The position numbers and the translations under genes were made by a program. A model generated the notes under the pieces. The model worked only from the letters and a program-made list of their open reading frames with translations, did no database searches and had not been told where the DNA came from. Shown in pieces: positions 21,077 through 33,338 of a DNA stretch of 64,000 nt. The stretch lies in NCBI GenBank assembly GCA_019022495.1, contig JAFEKR010000005.1, forward strand, positions 558,001 to 622,000, given 5' to 3'. Source of the DNA: Epichloe hybrida. Taxonomy: Eukaryota > Ascomycota > Sordariomycetes > Hypocreales > Clavicipitaceae. Numbering within the stretch: the first letter of the stretch is position 1; each line of letters starts with the position of its first letter.

Positions 21077-22984
21077 GAGATGGAGTAGGACAATTCCAGG
21101 TTTCAGCAAAGAGAAAGGAGCCTTTTATTTCGGGTGACAACAAAGAGTGCCAGGCGGGAGGTCTTCGGACAAGAGGAGGAGCAGCAAGCAGGAAGAGGGA
21201 TGAAACCATGTCTCTCTCTTTTTCGACTTTGGCTTTGCAAATTCAACAACACAGGCAAGAATGAAGAATGGCTGCGGCGGTGCCATGGTGTGGGCCTAAA
21301 ACCAATTTCATGACTGCCGGACTATGGTGGAGCCGAAAGCGCCGCTACAGAGACGAGGTGAGACAAGACGCCGTCCGTCCACCACAGCCGCCCGCGCCAG
21401 TCGCCCGTCAGCCGCCCGCCAGTCATTTCCCAACGGGAAGGAAGCACTGATAAGGCGAGTTCACGCGACAAGAAGGGGCTCTCGCGACGCGTCGGCATCC
21501 CAGACACGATGACGATGTGAAATTTGCCAATGTCGTCACTGCACCGGCTCCACCGCTCCACCCCTGTCCAATCGAGATGAATAAAAGTCCGTTACAGGTC
21601 CTCAGGCATTACTAATATTCCCAGCGGGGCGGTCAATCTGCAGGGTGGTTCGTTATCTTGAGTATTTATTCCTCCCGTGCCCGCGCCCCGTTGTCAAATC
21701 CCAACCGTTTTCAATCCATCCAGGCGGTGGAGATCAACCTGGTGTGGCTCGGCTCGTATGATGATTGATGGGATACTTGCTTTGGCCCCCCGTATCCGTG
21801 TGGCGCTGTTGCTGTGATGGCGGACTCGGAAACCTCGGGAGAAGAAGCTGCATGAATGGTGGCTTGTGTCGTGCTGCAGGACTGAGAGTGTACATACATT
21901 GATCACTACGATGCCGCCGGCAGCAGAATTAGCCGAGAGCACCTTGTCGCACCTGGACACGATCAGCATGCTGACATTATTAAGCTTTGCCTTTTTAGCA
22001 TTATCTAATAAAACATAAGGGAATGAATAGTTTATCTACTGGAGTGTAGTCTGGAAAAGAAGCAAAGATGATATGCCGTCCTCAGAATGAGAGTTGTGTG
22101 CTGTGCACATCTCTGTGCCATGACTCGTCCATTCCTAGCTATACCCCCTAGATTTCGATGCGGCTGCGTTGCCGCCCTGTTCTCTCTTCACACGCAAACT
22201 TGAAATGATGCAAACACTGTGGTGTGATATTTCTATTCTAAGCGCCGTGTCTAACTCTATCATTAGTGCTCGCTTTAAGCTCGCCACGCGGGCAGCTAGT
22301 CCGCTATCTATTCAGTCAGAAATCACACTTGGAACAGAAATAACACATCATAGTGCTCGCACAAGTTCAAGATTGCACGTGAAGAGAGAACAGGGCCTCA
22401 TTCCGAGTCACAGCCTATAAACAAGAAAAAGAAGCCCTTGAGTGTTTTGCTCAGTTCTTCGAACCAAAGTTGTGGCGAATCTCTCAATCAGTAGAGCGCT
22501 TCCCATAGTTCCACGCCTTCTCCTAGGATAGTGAAGCCTTCAGGAAGTTTGCACGTCACAGGTGTGCCACCCTTTCGGTGTATTTCGACTCTCGTGATAG
22601 AGAATGGCCCGATGTCGATGAAGACGCCGAATAACGCAATACCGAGGCACGGAGGTACGATGGGGCATAGGGTCGTCTGAACGGGAAGACAGATGGTAAC
22701 CAACGACAAGAAATGTCAAAAATGTCCAGGCAAGGGAGTGACACCTGCAAGCAGATGGGATCAAGCAAATAGCAGGCAGGAAAAAAGGAAACCAATGACC
22801 AATAGTCCACTACTCGCTGCTAGGTCCTCTATTCTCAAAGCACACGTGTGACGTGTGCTAATATATATCATGTATGGAAAAAGTGCAAATTTTACGCTCC
22901 CATGAACACAAAACCTTGAAGGATTGTACCAGCCAAATGTAAAAATGAACCCAGTGCATGTGATCAAACATGCGATATAATTGT
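21077..22984. other. Long intergenic region between the DUF2985 and sulfate permease genes
   Basis: 1.9 kb upstream of the DUF2985 gene and downstream of the sulfate permease gene (both minus strand). GC drops toward the middle (for example 21,980-22,030). No full gene is supported. A 63-codon stretch at 22,488-22,676 (minus), preceded by an acceptor-like CCGTTCAG, is the only protein-like piece and is listed separately. Confidence 0.55.
22488..22676 (-). other. Possible orphan terminal exon or gene relic
   Basis: Minus-strand stretch starting after a splice-acceptor-like CCCGTTCAG and reading TTLCPIVPPCLGIALFGVF, then a hydrophilic tail with RVEIHRKGGTPVTCKLPEG, and ending in TGA. The amino-acid texture (one hydrophobic segment, then a charged tail) looks more protein-like than the surrounding frames. 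Only about 310 bp separate it from the sulfate permease stop, so any upstream exon must be very short or lost. I recognise no family, and it may be chance. Confidence 0.2.
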
Positions 22985-25718
22985 CTATTCCCGCTCTGCA
23001 TTCGCGACAGCCGCCTCCACAGCCTCTTGCAGATCGAAATGGAAATAAGGGCGATTGAGACCCTGGACCGCCACGAGGCGTGCGCTGCCGGGGTTGCGAG
23101 GCACGTCCTTGTCTGACAGGCGTGAGATGTCCGAGCCTGCATTCTCAATGTCATATTCCTTGACTGACTGTTCTCCTTTGTCACCTGATTCCGCGGCCTC
23201 GGCAGCCTTGGCTGCGCTGTCGGAACCGCCGAGGTCGGCGATGCTGAAAATGGTCTTCCAGTGGCTGGGGCCTTCGCCGGGACTGGGCTTAGGGGATCGG
23301 TAGCCGAAACCAGCGGCGGCGAGGGCTCGCTTCGTCCATCGGTTTTCAATGTTGGCAAAGTGCCAGTCGACCGTGTTGGGGGCGGCATAGCGGTCCAGCT
23401 GGTTGCGAACGTCGATGAGAGCCTGGGCGGCGGTGACATCGACGTTGTTGACGGAGGAGAAGTCGAGGATGATGGCCTTGAGGCTTGGGCGGTGGTCGAC
23501 TTCATCGACATTGTGATTGCGTGGCGTGGGGTCGTTCCATGGTCGGTCCTGTGAGATTGACGCGTTGTTAGCACAACTAGGCTTGAAAATTGGGACAAAT
23601 GAGGTGAGAGTCGGATAAGACATGAGTCAATCAAAAGGACATGGAGCGACGAAACTTACACCTAATTTACCGACTGTGCCTGGATCTGTCCGTCGAGTTT
23701 CCTTGAAGATCATCTCAGTGAGGTCATTCATGTAGAGCCCAGCGTTGGGATAGTTGAAGCCCTCGGCAAATCTGTAAATGAATACACCGGGATAGGGACT
23801 TCGCACAGCGACCCTGGGGTTCGATCCATCCTCATGGTCGAGCGGCAGGAAACCAGTGCGCAGGGATTCATCTGACTCTTCGGCGACGGCTTCGCTAGGA
23901 TTCTTAGAGCCTTGCCTCTGGTCGGCTCTGGCTGTTCGGATGCGAGCCACGCCGAGCACGCGGCCGCGGCTGAGAAATAGCCGCCAGACGAGGACGGCGG
24001 CCGACACGCCAATGGTGGTGTAGATTCCGTTTTCGATGGTGGAGAAAATAGTGACGAGCACTCCGGCCAGGAAGATGGGCACCTCGAGGGGGGAGACGCG
24101 CCAGAACTGGAAAACAACCCTGGGGGGCGTGATGACATCGCCTACGGCGTGGATAATGACAGCAGCCAAGGCGGCGTTGGGAACGTAGTAGAAAACGGCC
24201 GGCAGGGCATACAAAGCCAGCAAGACAACCAGGGCGGTGATGACACCGGCGAAGGGAGTTCGGACACCGGCCTTGGACTTAATGGCGGTACGCGAGAAGG
24301 ATCCAGTGGCAGGATAGGCACCAAGGAAAGGAGCCAGCAAGTTGGTGACGCCAATGGCAACCAGTTCTTGCGATGGGTCGATGACGTAGTTGTTGATGCG
24401 GCCGAAGGATTTCGAGATGGAGATGTGCTCGATCAACATGACAATGACGGCGGCGGGGATTTCCGAGGCAAATGACGAGATGATTCGCTTGTTGACCTCG
24501 GGGACAGCAGCATGTTGGAAACCTGATAGTTGGTGTCAGTGATTTCAAGCTTCCCAAAGTTAGAAATGCATGAGGTTTTCCCGCAATGTGTCGTTTAGAG
24601 GGAGTCATACCTCGCGGGACGTCCATGATCAGACTGAAGCTAGGCTTCTTCTTATGTGAGACATTGACACCAGCGCTAATAGCCGTGTAAAGGAGGATGA
24701 CAAAGACAGTGCGGAGGGTAGAGATGAAGAAGTATGTCTTTGCGCGATGCGGGTGCTTCTTCGACAAGTACGAGCAAACGCCTCGGACGAGATACAGCAT
24801 CAGCAGCGCAGTAAGACCCAGAGCCGCGTCGAGCTTGGTGGACGGGAGATTCTTCAGCGTGTTGATAATGACCATGTAAGGAGCGTCTCGCGTGTTGACG
24901 CCACTGATGCCCATCAGCTTGGAGACCTGGCCAGCAATGATGTTGACTGCAGAGCCAGTCATGAAGGCGCAGATGGCGGGCAGGGGAATGAACTCGACGA
25001 GCCAGCCAAGACGGGCGAGGCCAAGAAAGAGGATGATGGCGCCGGTAATGACGGCAAGGGCTGATGCAATTAAATGGCCTTGGACATCAGGAATCTGGGA
25101 CTTGGCCTTGAGCACAACATCTCCGGTGACTTGAGACATGACAGCGACAGGCTAGACAGGTGGGTAGTCAGCCTTGTTCTCGGTCGGGATTCTCTGCATT
25201 GCACCGTAGGATGGCTGGCACTCTTGGCGCACTTACCCCAATGGTGATGTCCTTGGAAGTAGCGAAGAACCAGTACAGGAGAACGCCCATGAAGGATGTG
25301 TACAGGCCATATTCCACGGGAAGTTGCGCCAGTTGCGCGTAGGCCATTCCCTGAGGAACGACGACGGCACCGACAGTGACGCCTGTGATGAAGTTGTCAG
25401 CGGGGACGCATATTCATGGCAGAGGATCGCCTCCTTTTTTTTTTTTGGAATGTCTCAGTTCTTACCTGCGATCAAATCACCGAGGAACCATACTAGATTG
25501 TACTTGCCAATCCAGTGAACAAATGGGAATAGGCTGCCAATGTATCGCACGACACCATCGGCGGTGGGAGTGATTTCTGCCAGAAACTCACCCACCGTCG
25601 GCTCATGCTCAATGAAAAGGTCAGCATTTGTTATGGAAGGGACGTCATCGTCGTGGTCGTCTGAGTCGTAGCCAACCGCCTTGGCCAGGCGGTCCTTGAT
25701 AGTAGGTGTGGTTGCCAT
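22985..25718 (-). CDS. SulP family sulfate permease with C-terminal STAS domain, five exons
   Basis: Plasma-membrane sulfate importer of the SulP/SLC26 type (relatives: yeast SUL1/SUL2, Neurospora cys-14), which feeds sulfate assimilation. Minus-strand exons: 25,718-25,466; 25,382-25,237; 25,151-24,611; 24,522-23,660; 23,548-22,985. Introns are 83, 85, 88 and 111 bp, all GT..AG and phase-consistent, giving 788 residues. The start ATG gives MATTPTIKDRLAKAVGYDS; further upstream the frame has only a TTG. Exon 2 encodes the SulP signature VPQGMAYAQLAQLPVEYGLY, and exon 3 follows with PVAVMSQVTG. Exon 4 carries GAYPATGSFSRTAIKSKAG and the start of the STAS region (PGVFIYRFAEGFNYPNAGLY). Exon 5 carries AIILDFSSVNNVDVTAAQAL near residue 622. 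No damage is seen; this is the most clearly intact gene of the island. Sulfur-regulated expression is likely by analogy, but I identified no binding site. Confidence 0.92.
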
Positions 25719-26414
25719 GCTCGTCGGAGCGACAGACAGGATGCTTGCCAATTAATGCAAGTTCTGACGGGTCGGCTGACAAGGAACGAGGTTTCGAAGG
25801 CAATTTGACATTGGCCCATGTTGTAAAAGCAGGAAGGTCTGGCCGCGGCTTACATGTTATGTAAGTTGAAGACCGGAGGAAGAGCTCTCTTGATGGGCTT
25901 TGGCGTAAGAACCCGATGAGAGGATAAAAAGGACACGTGCCTGGGCCCAGCAATATGCCAGGGGGCGAAGACGCGGGAGAGACGCTGAAGATCAATGCGT
26001 CTTTTTTCCCCTGTCGTGTCCCATCGAAATGTCTCGCCAATGAGCGGCACTGGAGAACCTGGGCAGAGCGGATACAGATACTCGACGCGGAGGCGGACGC
26101 AGAGGCGGACGCAGAAGCGTTCGCGATGGCGGCGTCAAGAAGCTTCGTCAAGAGAGCCACGAAATTGCGTGCTTTGCCCCAGTCAGTCTTGGGGGCCCAG
26201 AAAGATCCCCATCGGGACTGGCACACTGGAGCAGGCTGGAGCACGGGGAGCTCGCAGCATCGCGTGCTGACAGGGGGGGGGGGGGGCGATTGGATGACCA
26301 ATGCGGAGCGGACGGCCACTTGTGCTTTCGCGCTTGGCGCCATCTATCACTGCTACCAGCCAGTGCCGCTGTTGAGTGGGGAAATGGCTTATGTAAACAA
26401 TGGTGAACCAGGCT
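25719..26414. promoter_or_regulatory. Sulfate permease promoter region and right edge of the gene island
   Basis: About 700 bp of GC-normal DNA upstream of the sulfate permease start. It contains a GGCGGACGCAGA tandem (about 26,089-26,120) and an uninterrupted run of about 15 G (around 26,272-26,286). The overlapping open frames are low-complexity shadows. GC-normal sequence stops abruptly near 26,415, where AT-rich repeat DNA begins. Confidence 0.5.
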
Positions 26415-26534
26415 AGTAATGAGTGTGGGTTAATCTTAGCTACAGTAAATACTAATTAACCATTATTATTACCTTAATCATTTTAGTATAAGTTTATAGT
26501 AATAAGACTAGGACTTATTATCTCTTTTAATTAC
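26415..26534. other. AT-rich junction before copia element 2
   Basis: About 120 bp of AT-rich sequence between the gene island and the copia element. It is the target DNA of that insertion and ends in the duplicated ATTAC (26,530-26,534). No feature can be assigned. Confidence 0.5.
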
Positions 26535-26841
26535 TGTTGGAACAAAGGTGATATCAATCGCGCGTCGCAGCCGCAATTACCTAGCAGAAGCTCGGACCGC
26601 GCGCGGACCCCACACGTAACCTATAACCTAGCATGTTAATTAGCTAGGAAATATAGGGACACAAACGCATAACCCCTTTTCCCTTTATATATTATAACTT
26701 CTAGCTTTTTACCTCTCTTTTCCTATAACTTAATTAATTATAATAATAGATAATATAGCCTAGAATAAATAATTAATAATAATACTATTCTTTAGGCTTA
26801 TAACTGTATTATATTAAATTTAATACCCTGTGAATCTAACA
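26535..26841 (+). repeat. 5' LTR of copia element 2
   Basis: 307 bp matching 33,027-33,333 over its full length. Its outer 110 bases keep CGCGCGTCGCAGCCGCA and GGACCGCGCGCGGACCCCA, where the 3' copy is mutated. Its inner half is mutated (TAATAATAATACTATTCTTT). Confidence 0.93.
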
Positions 26842-28999
26842 CTAATTAGTATTTACCTTTATAAATAACTATGTAGTCTTTGAATACTATAGATTAGTAA
26901 GGTTAATTAGAAAAGGTAGCTTATCTAATAATAACTTGCCCTATATAATAGGAGGGCTATGTTTAATAATAAGTTATACTAATAGAAAGGTATAATATAG
27001 CTCTCTTCTTACTTTAGTATTAATATCTATATTTATATAGACTTTAAAATAATAAAGAAAGGTTTAATACTAGTAGCTAAGCTATTCCCTTATCTTTCTT
27101 TATTATACGTTTTATTACGTATTTAAAGTTAACTGCCTTACCTTATAATCCTTTATATTTATAATATATTATATAATTATAGTTATACCCCTTTTCTTCT
27201 TATATTATAAGATTTACCTCCCTTAATTAAGTAGAATATTAGATATAGCTAGACTATCTAGGACCTCTAGTTAATTTAAAGTTCCTAGTAAGACTAATAG
27301 CTATAATAATACTATAGAAGGTATTAAAATAGAAGATAGTAATAAATACCTTAATAAAGGAAAAACCCTTGCTTACACTAACTTATATCCCTATATCTCT
27401 ATAAGGCTTTAATAATATATTATAAAAGAACTACTTTAATAAATAGGAAGTTCTAAATATAAAGAGATAATAATACCTAAGGAAATTAGTCTTTATATTC
27501 TTATAAAGACTAAATAATATAAGGAGTAAGGGTTATTTAAAAGAATACTATTCTCTAAATTTAGTAATAACTTTTATAAATAGTTAAGGAATAAGTTTGT
27601 GAAAGGGAGAGATCTTTTATAGAATAGACTTTAAGACTATTTTCTTTATAATAAAGTGTATATAACTATTAGAAAAGGTACTAAGATAGTAAATAACCTT
27701 AAAGAAGTAGTAAACTAAAAAGAATTTAGATTTTAGACTCTTAAAGAAATTAAAGAGGCTAGGAAGAAGTATATAAGCTTCTAATAAAACCTATAAAATA
27801 AAGAGTTTTTTTAGAATTTACTAGATAATAGTAATATTAAAACTAGGTAACTTACCTTATTACCTTATTTATTAGTATAATTACTATTAAAAGAATTAAT
27901 AAGCTAGACTCCCCTAGGAAAACTAAGTTAATCCCCTCTAGGAAGGCCTAGCTAATCTCCCCTAGGGAGGTTAATTAACCTAGAGTTAAGACTACTTAAG
28001 AATACTATTTATAAGTATCTATAGGTAACTCCCCTACCTATACCTTTACTAGAGGTAAGTTAGTAGTATTACCCTAGTAACACTACTAATAATACCCCTA
28101 AGCAAGAGAGTTACTAATAAAGGCAACCTATACTATCTAGGGCTAGTAATACCCTTATTAGCATAGCTTAAAGAGCTATAATTCCCCCTTTCTAATATAA
28201 GAAAGAGAAGGATTAGAGGGAATAACAAGCCCTAAGGGTATTACTTATAAAGCTACTCTCTTACTTTCTAAAGACCTTACTACCTCTTTTATAAATATAA
28301 AGGGAAATACCTAGAGAACCCTTATAGACCTAAAGACCTTTACTAAAGTAAATTATTAACCTATCTAAGGTATACCCTAAAGAATAACTCTATAGTACTA
28401 ATAACTATAATATCCTTAAATTAAAGCTTTAAATATTCTATAGAAAGTATAAGTTACTTAATATCTAGCCTAAATAAGCTAGTTATGCTTTTAAGGTTAT
28501 ACTTAAAGGTAAAGTACTATAATACTATATAGACTACCTCTCTAAACCTAGATAACTATAAGATCTCCCTATGCTTATTAGCTATATAAGAGAATAATTT
28601 AAAACTAAGGATATATAGTAAAGATATTTACTAGAGTAAAATAACACTTCCCTATAAGAAATAATAAATAATAACCTAAGTAAGTTAATAATTAAATACT
28701 TTAATAAACTTACTAAAAGACTAGCTATCTTATAATAAGTAATGCCTAAAGTAAGCTAAACTAAAAGGGCACTCTAGAATTAACTTATTAGAGCTTATTA
28801 TAGTATTCTAGAGTGTAGAGAAGTAATTATAGATTTACTAGACAGACTATAAGAGTTTTATAAATAGATTAGAATAACCCTTTACTTATTAAGGAAAAGA
28901 AAAAGAACTATTAATAGTTCCTAACTAAACCTATAACCCTAGAGTAATTCTAGACTAACTAAAGATATAATAGGAAGGGAAAAGAGACCTAATACCCCT

Positions 29000-31900
29000 T
29001 AAAACTATAAGGAAGAGAAGGTACTCCTTATATAAAGAAGTGCTATATATATAGTAAGGAAGGATACTAGTTATCTAAATACCTTAAAGAGAACTATAAG
29101 AAGGCGTTTTAATTAAGAACTACTACCTTATAAATCTAACTAATAACTTATATTATTTATTCCTTACTTAGTATAAAGGAGAATATAAGTCCTAACCCCT
29201 TATTAATAATAAAATCGCTTAGTATATAAAGAGCATTAGATTTAATAATAGCCCTAATAATATAGATAGGCTAGTACCTATAAGCTTCTTCACATATAGA
29301 ACCTATATTAATAGCGAGAAAATAGTTTAATTCCTAATAAGGTAAGTAATATATTATAGCCTAAGTAAAGAAGACCCCTTTTAGCAGGAACTTATAAATA
29401 AAGCCCTAGTAATATTTATATTAGAAGATCGCTATTCCTATGTGATATTTAAAGGGATTATACCTGATATAGAAGCCGCAAAGTTCTTTATAGTAAGGCA
29501 CCCTTAATTTCTTGCTTTATAACGTTAGATACCTATATTATAGCTTAATAAATTAATAGAGAAGAAGGTATTAGTTAGATTTAGCATAGGAGACCTAATT
29601 ATTACGCTTAGATTAGCTAATATGCCTACTCCCTTTAGAAATATTCTCTTTTAGGTTATCCCTATAAACACTCTATTTCTCTTATCCCTTAATAATATAG
29701 ACTATCTAAAGATTAACTTTAATATCTCTAAGAATATACTATAATAAGGAAATATTAAAGTCCTTATTATATGTAAATAGGGCTACGCCTAGATGCTTCT
29801 CACATAGAAAGAAGAAGTAGTTACTTAAAGCTACCTTATAGAAAGCAAGCTATAGTGATTATATTACTACTTTAGGTATCTATTAATCTAATGTTTATAT
29901 AAGGTTCTCTATAGATTAGGGTATAATATTAACATTAAAGCTATTAGGGAGCTAATAAGAATTTACTACTAATGCTAAATGTATGTAAATAGCCCTAATT
30001 ACTTTAAGTTTACCCTTAAGGATAAGTGTAGCTTTAATTATAAAGTAATAGTAAATATCTTCTACCTAGATAGTAACTGCCTTACACTCTATGCTATAGA
30101 TATAGCTATAGTGTTTAATATAGCGAAATTCCTTAATAATATCTTTACGAAAATAACCTAGGAAGCCCTCTAAATATACTAGATTAATGCTTACCTAGGC
30201 CCCCTAGACTTTATTATTATAGACACTAGAATAAACTTCTATAGTAATAAATTTAAATAATTTATAGCTTTAATGTTAATTTTAATTAAGGAAGTCCTTA
30301 TTAAGGCATACTATAGTATAGGGAAGGTTAAAAGGTATTATAAGCCGCTCTAAAGAGCCTATAATATAATTAGACACGAATACCCTATAACACTAGAACC
30401 TATTACCCTTTAAATAGTAATTAAGGCCCTAAATAATACTACAGGCCTTAATAGTCTTATCCTAACCCTCCTTATCTTTAGAGCTTACTTATATATAATA
30501 AGTAAGTCCTTACTATTACCTAATATTATATAGTATATAATTATAGTATAAAAGGCTACTAAAGAGATTAAGAGACTCTATGCTATCTAGAAGGTTAATA
30601 AGGCCCTTACTAAACGTAATAGCCTAGACACCTTAAAGACCCTTAGCTTACTACTTAGATTAAAGGTTAAGGTCTAGTAAGAAGGTAAGGGATAGGTAAG
30701 TCTATATAAGCTACTAATAATTACTAGAGAGAGCTATATACTTAATATACTTAGAGGCTTAAAGACCTTTAGGTTAATATCTATTAAGCCTTACTATAAT
30801 AATCCTAATATAAAGAAAATAATAAAGCCTAGTAAAGAGGAAGGAGAGAAAGGGTAAGAGGCCTATAATAAGAATATAGTGCTACTAATACTATTAAAGT
30901 AAGGATATGAAAGGCTATAGAAAAACCCTCCTATAATGCCTTAAGGTGCTAATACCTTCCTATTAGTAAAAGAATATAGTAACCTAGCTCTTATAATTAA
31001 GCTACATAAGGAAGGAATTATTAAGACCCTAGGTAAACTATTTAAGCTATTAACAAAAGTGGAGATTAATACTTTAATTAAGTAAGGTGTGTTTAAATTT
31101 ATTATGTTTAATAAGGAAGAATATAGTAGGATTTAAATCTTTAATTCCTAAATTATTAATAAGATTAAAGGTAAGATAATAGAACCCTATAAAAAGTCAC
31201 GCCTTATAATCTAAGGGTGTGAGAATAAAGGGAAACAGGCTATTCTTATATAGGCCCTAATGATTTAACGCGCAAGCTAATGTCTTATTCTTATAATAGC
31301 CTTATTAGCAAGATTAAGGAAATTCCTTATCTAGCTAAGAGATATCTATTAGGCTTATATATAGGCCTATATATTACTAGAGCAACTAATCCTAGCACGC
31401 TTGCTAATTCATATATAGCACCTTTACCTGCCTAGCATGATTATAAGGGTTATTAAACCTCTCTATAGGCTTATAGAAGTAGGAACGCACTAGTAGGTTA
31501 TATATTATAAGTATTATAAAGAGAACCTCTAGATAGAAACCTCTATATATAATCCCTACCTGCTTATAACTACGAAGGAAAGCCCTAACTTTACCTATAT
31601 TAGAATACAGACTAATAATATAATTAGCCTCTTAGATAAGAAGTTCTCTAAGAAGAAAGAGACCTAGCTTATTATAGTAGGCTTTAATATAAAGCTAAAG
31701 TAGTTTCTAACCTAGAATAGTCCCCTTATATTTAATAGTAGTATTATTACACTAGAGAATAATACTATTAAGATCTAGTAGAAAGGGCAAAGTAATAAGT
31801 TAGAGTTAGTCCCTATAACTAATTTAAAGCGTAAGTATATTAAGTAAAGGGCCTAAGGCGCTTATATTACCTTAATCTACTAACTAGAGGCTTACTTTAA

Positions 31901-32560
31901 CTTATTTATTACTATATAACACTAGGAGCTAACCCTAGAGAATATAAAAGCCCTTAATTACTACCTAAAGTAGTAGATAGATTACCTAGAGAGAGGTCTA
32001 ATGTTTATTCTAATTAACCTTAAGAAGGCGAAGCTCTTTACCTTTATAGATAGATCCTTTGCTAATAACTAGGACCTATCCTTATAACTAAGATATATAC
32101 TTATCCTAGTGAATAAAGACTATACTAATAGTAAATTTACAATTAAAGGTAATATTATACACTTTAGCTTAATAAAGAGTAAGAGAGTTATATAAAGCAT
32201 GCTTACCTTAGAAGTCTATAGTATAGTAGCTAGTATTAATATAGCTTATATAATTATAACTACCCTGAACTTAGTTACTAACTAACTAAAGCTCCTAAAG
32301 ATCCTAGTTATTATATATATAGATTTATACTTCTTATATAAGTGCCTTATTAAGCTTAGTATAATAAAGGAGAAACGCCTAATAATTAATATTATAGCCC
32401 TTTAATAGTTATATAAACACTAAGAACTTTACAAGATCTAATAGATTAATAGAGAGAATAACCTAGCTAATGCTTTTATAAAGGCATTACCTAATAAGGC
32501 CCTTAAGAGCTTTATCTTAACTAACTAGATAACTATCTAGATAGAGGGATAGGTTACCTA
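29000..32560 (+). pseudogene. pol remnant of copia element 2 (knuckle, integrase, RT, RNase H)
   Basis: The gag knuckle is visible at 29,041-29,082 (CYIYSKEGY, stop, LSKY, where CxxC and GH are expected). The integrase core lies near 30,200-30,480 (IDTRINFYSNKFK, then GKVKRYYKPL). The reverse transcriptase starts near 31,060, with a LRDIY motif near 31,340. The RNase H tail is near 32,320-32,520 (IKEKRLIINIIAL, ENNLANAFIKALPNKALKS). A 60-codon open piece at 29,979-30,161 is just a gap between stops. No frame is intact. Confidence 0.82.
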
Positions 32561-33026
32561 CGTGTAATATATATATAATAAGAGAAAAAGGTAATTCTCT
32601 AGGAGGATAGCTATAGGGATAAGATAGTAATATATAAGGGATTTACGCCTTTATAGTTAATATCCCTAGTAGCTATAACTACGCTAGCTTACTAAGCCCT
32701 CCTAGTAGACTATAGAAATTAATAGTAGTGTATAGGAGGATAAAGGTATTACTAAGGAGGAGGAAGATATTATATATATACTATAGTGTAGTATATATAT
32801 TATTTTAAGGAAAAGAAAGGATTTAGAAGGACTTACTTATTCTTATATAGGCTTATAGGCTAAGCGAGATTATTATTTCCCTTTTATTAGTAACTATATG
32901 CCTAGATAGGCTATAAGTTCTTTTCCTTATATCCCTTATTAATTATATTCTTAATCTATCTTTTCTTTTTTATTTCTATAATTAATATCACGTGTTAATA
33001 ATTATATTAAAAGAGAGAAGTTTTAG

Positions 33027-33333
33027 TGTTAGAATAAAGGTAATATTAATCGCGTGTCATAGCTATAATTACCTAGTAAAAGCTTAGACTACGCGCGGAC
33101 CCTATACGTAACCTATAACCTAGCATGTTAATTGGCTAGGAAATGTAAGGACACAAACGCGTAACCCCTTTTCCCTTTATATATTATAACTTCTAGCTTT
33201 TTACCTCTCTTTTCCTACAACTTAATTAATTATAATAACAGACAACGTAGCCTAGAATAGATAATCAATGACAATACTATTCTTCGGGCTTACGACTGTA
33301 TTACATTGAATTCAATACCCTGTGAATCTAACA
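33027..33333 (+). repeat. 3' LTR of copia element 2
   Basis: 307 bp. Its left half is RIP-mutated relative to the 5' copy, while its right, outer part is preserved (GACAACGTAGCCTAG, CTTCGGGCTTACGACTG). It ends CTAACA followed by the ATTAC duplication. Confidence 0.93.
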
Positions 33334-33338
33334 ATTAC

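Larger units (their letters stand above)
26535..33333 (+). mobile_element. Ty1/copia element 2, complete with both LTRs, RIP-inactivated
   Basis: A 6,799-bp element with two 307-bp LTRs that begin TGTT and end GAATCTAACA, flanked by the 5-bp duplication ATTAC (26,530-26,534 and 33,334-33,338). Between them on the plus strand are gag with a CCHC-type knuckle, then integrase, reverse transcriptase and RNase H in copia order. All are riddled with TAA/TAG codons. The outer end of each LTR keeps CpG-rich text while the interior is extremely AT-rich, showing that RIP acted inside the element. Confidence 0.93.

Noticed and set aside
22470..22530. tRNA-like string TCAGTAGAGCGC
   Set aside because: It resembles a tRNA D-arm, but no acceptor stem, anticodon arm or T-arm can be folded around it.
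10141..26414. The gene island as a metabolic or biosynthetic gene cluster
   Set aside because: A nucleoside transporter, an aminotransferase, a glycan mannosidase, a DUF2985 protein and a sulfate permease share no evident pathway, and no backbone synthase is present.
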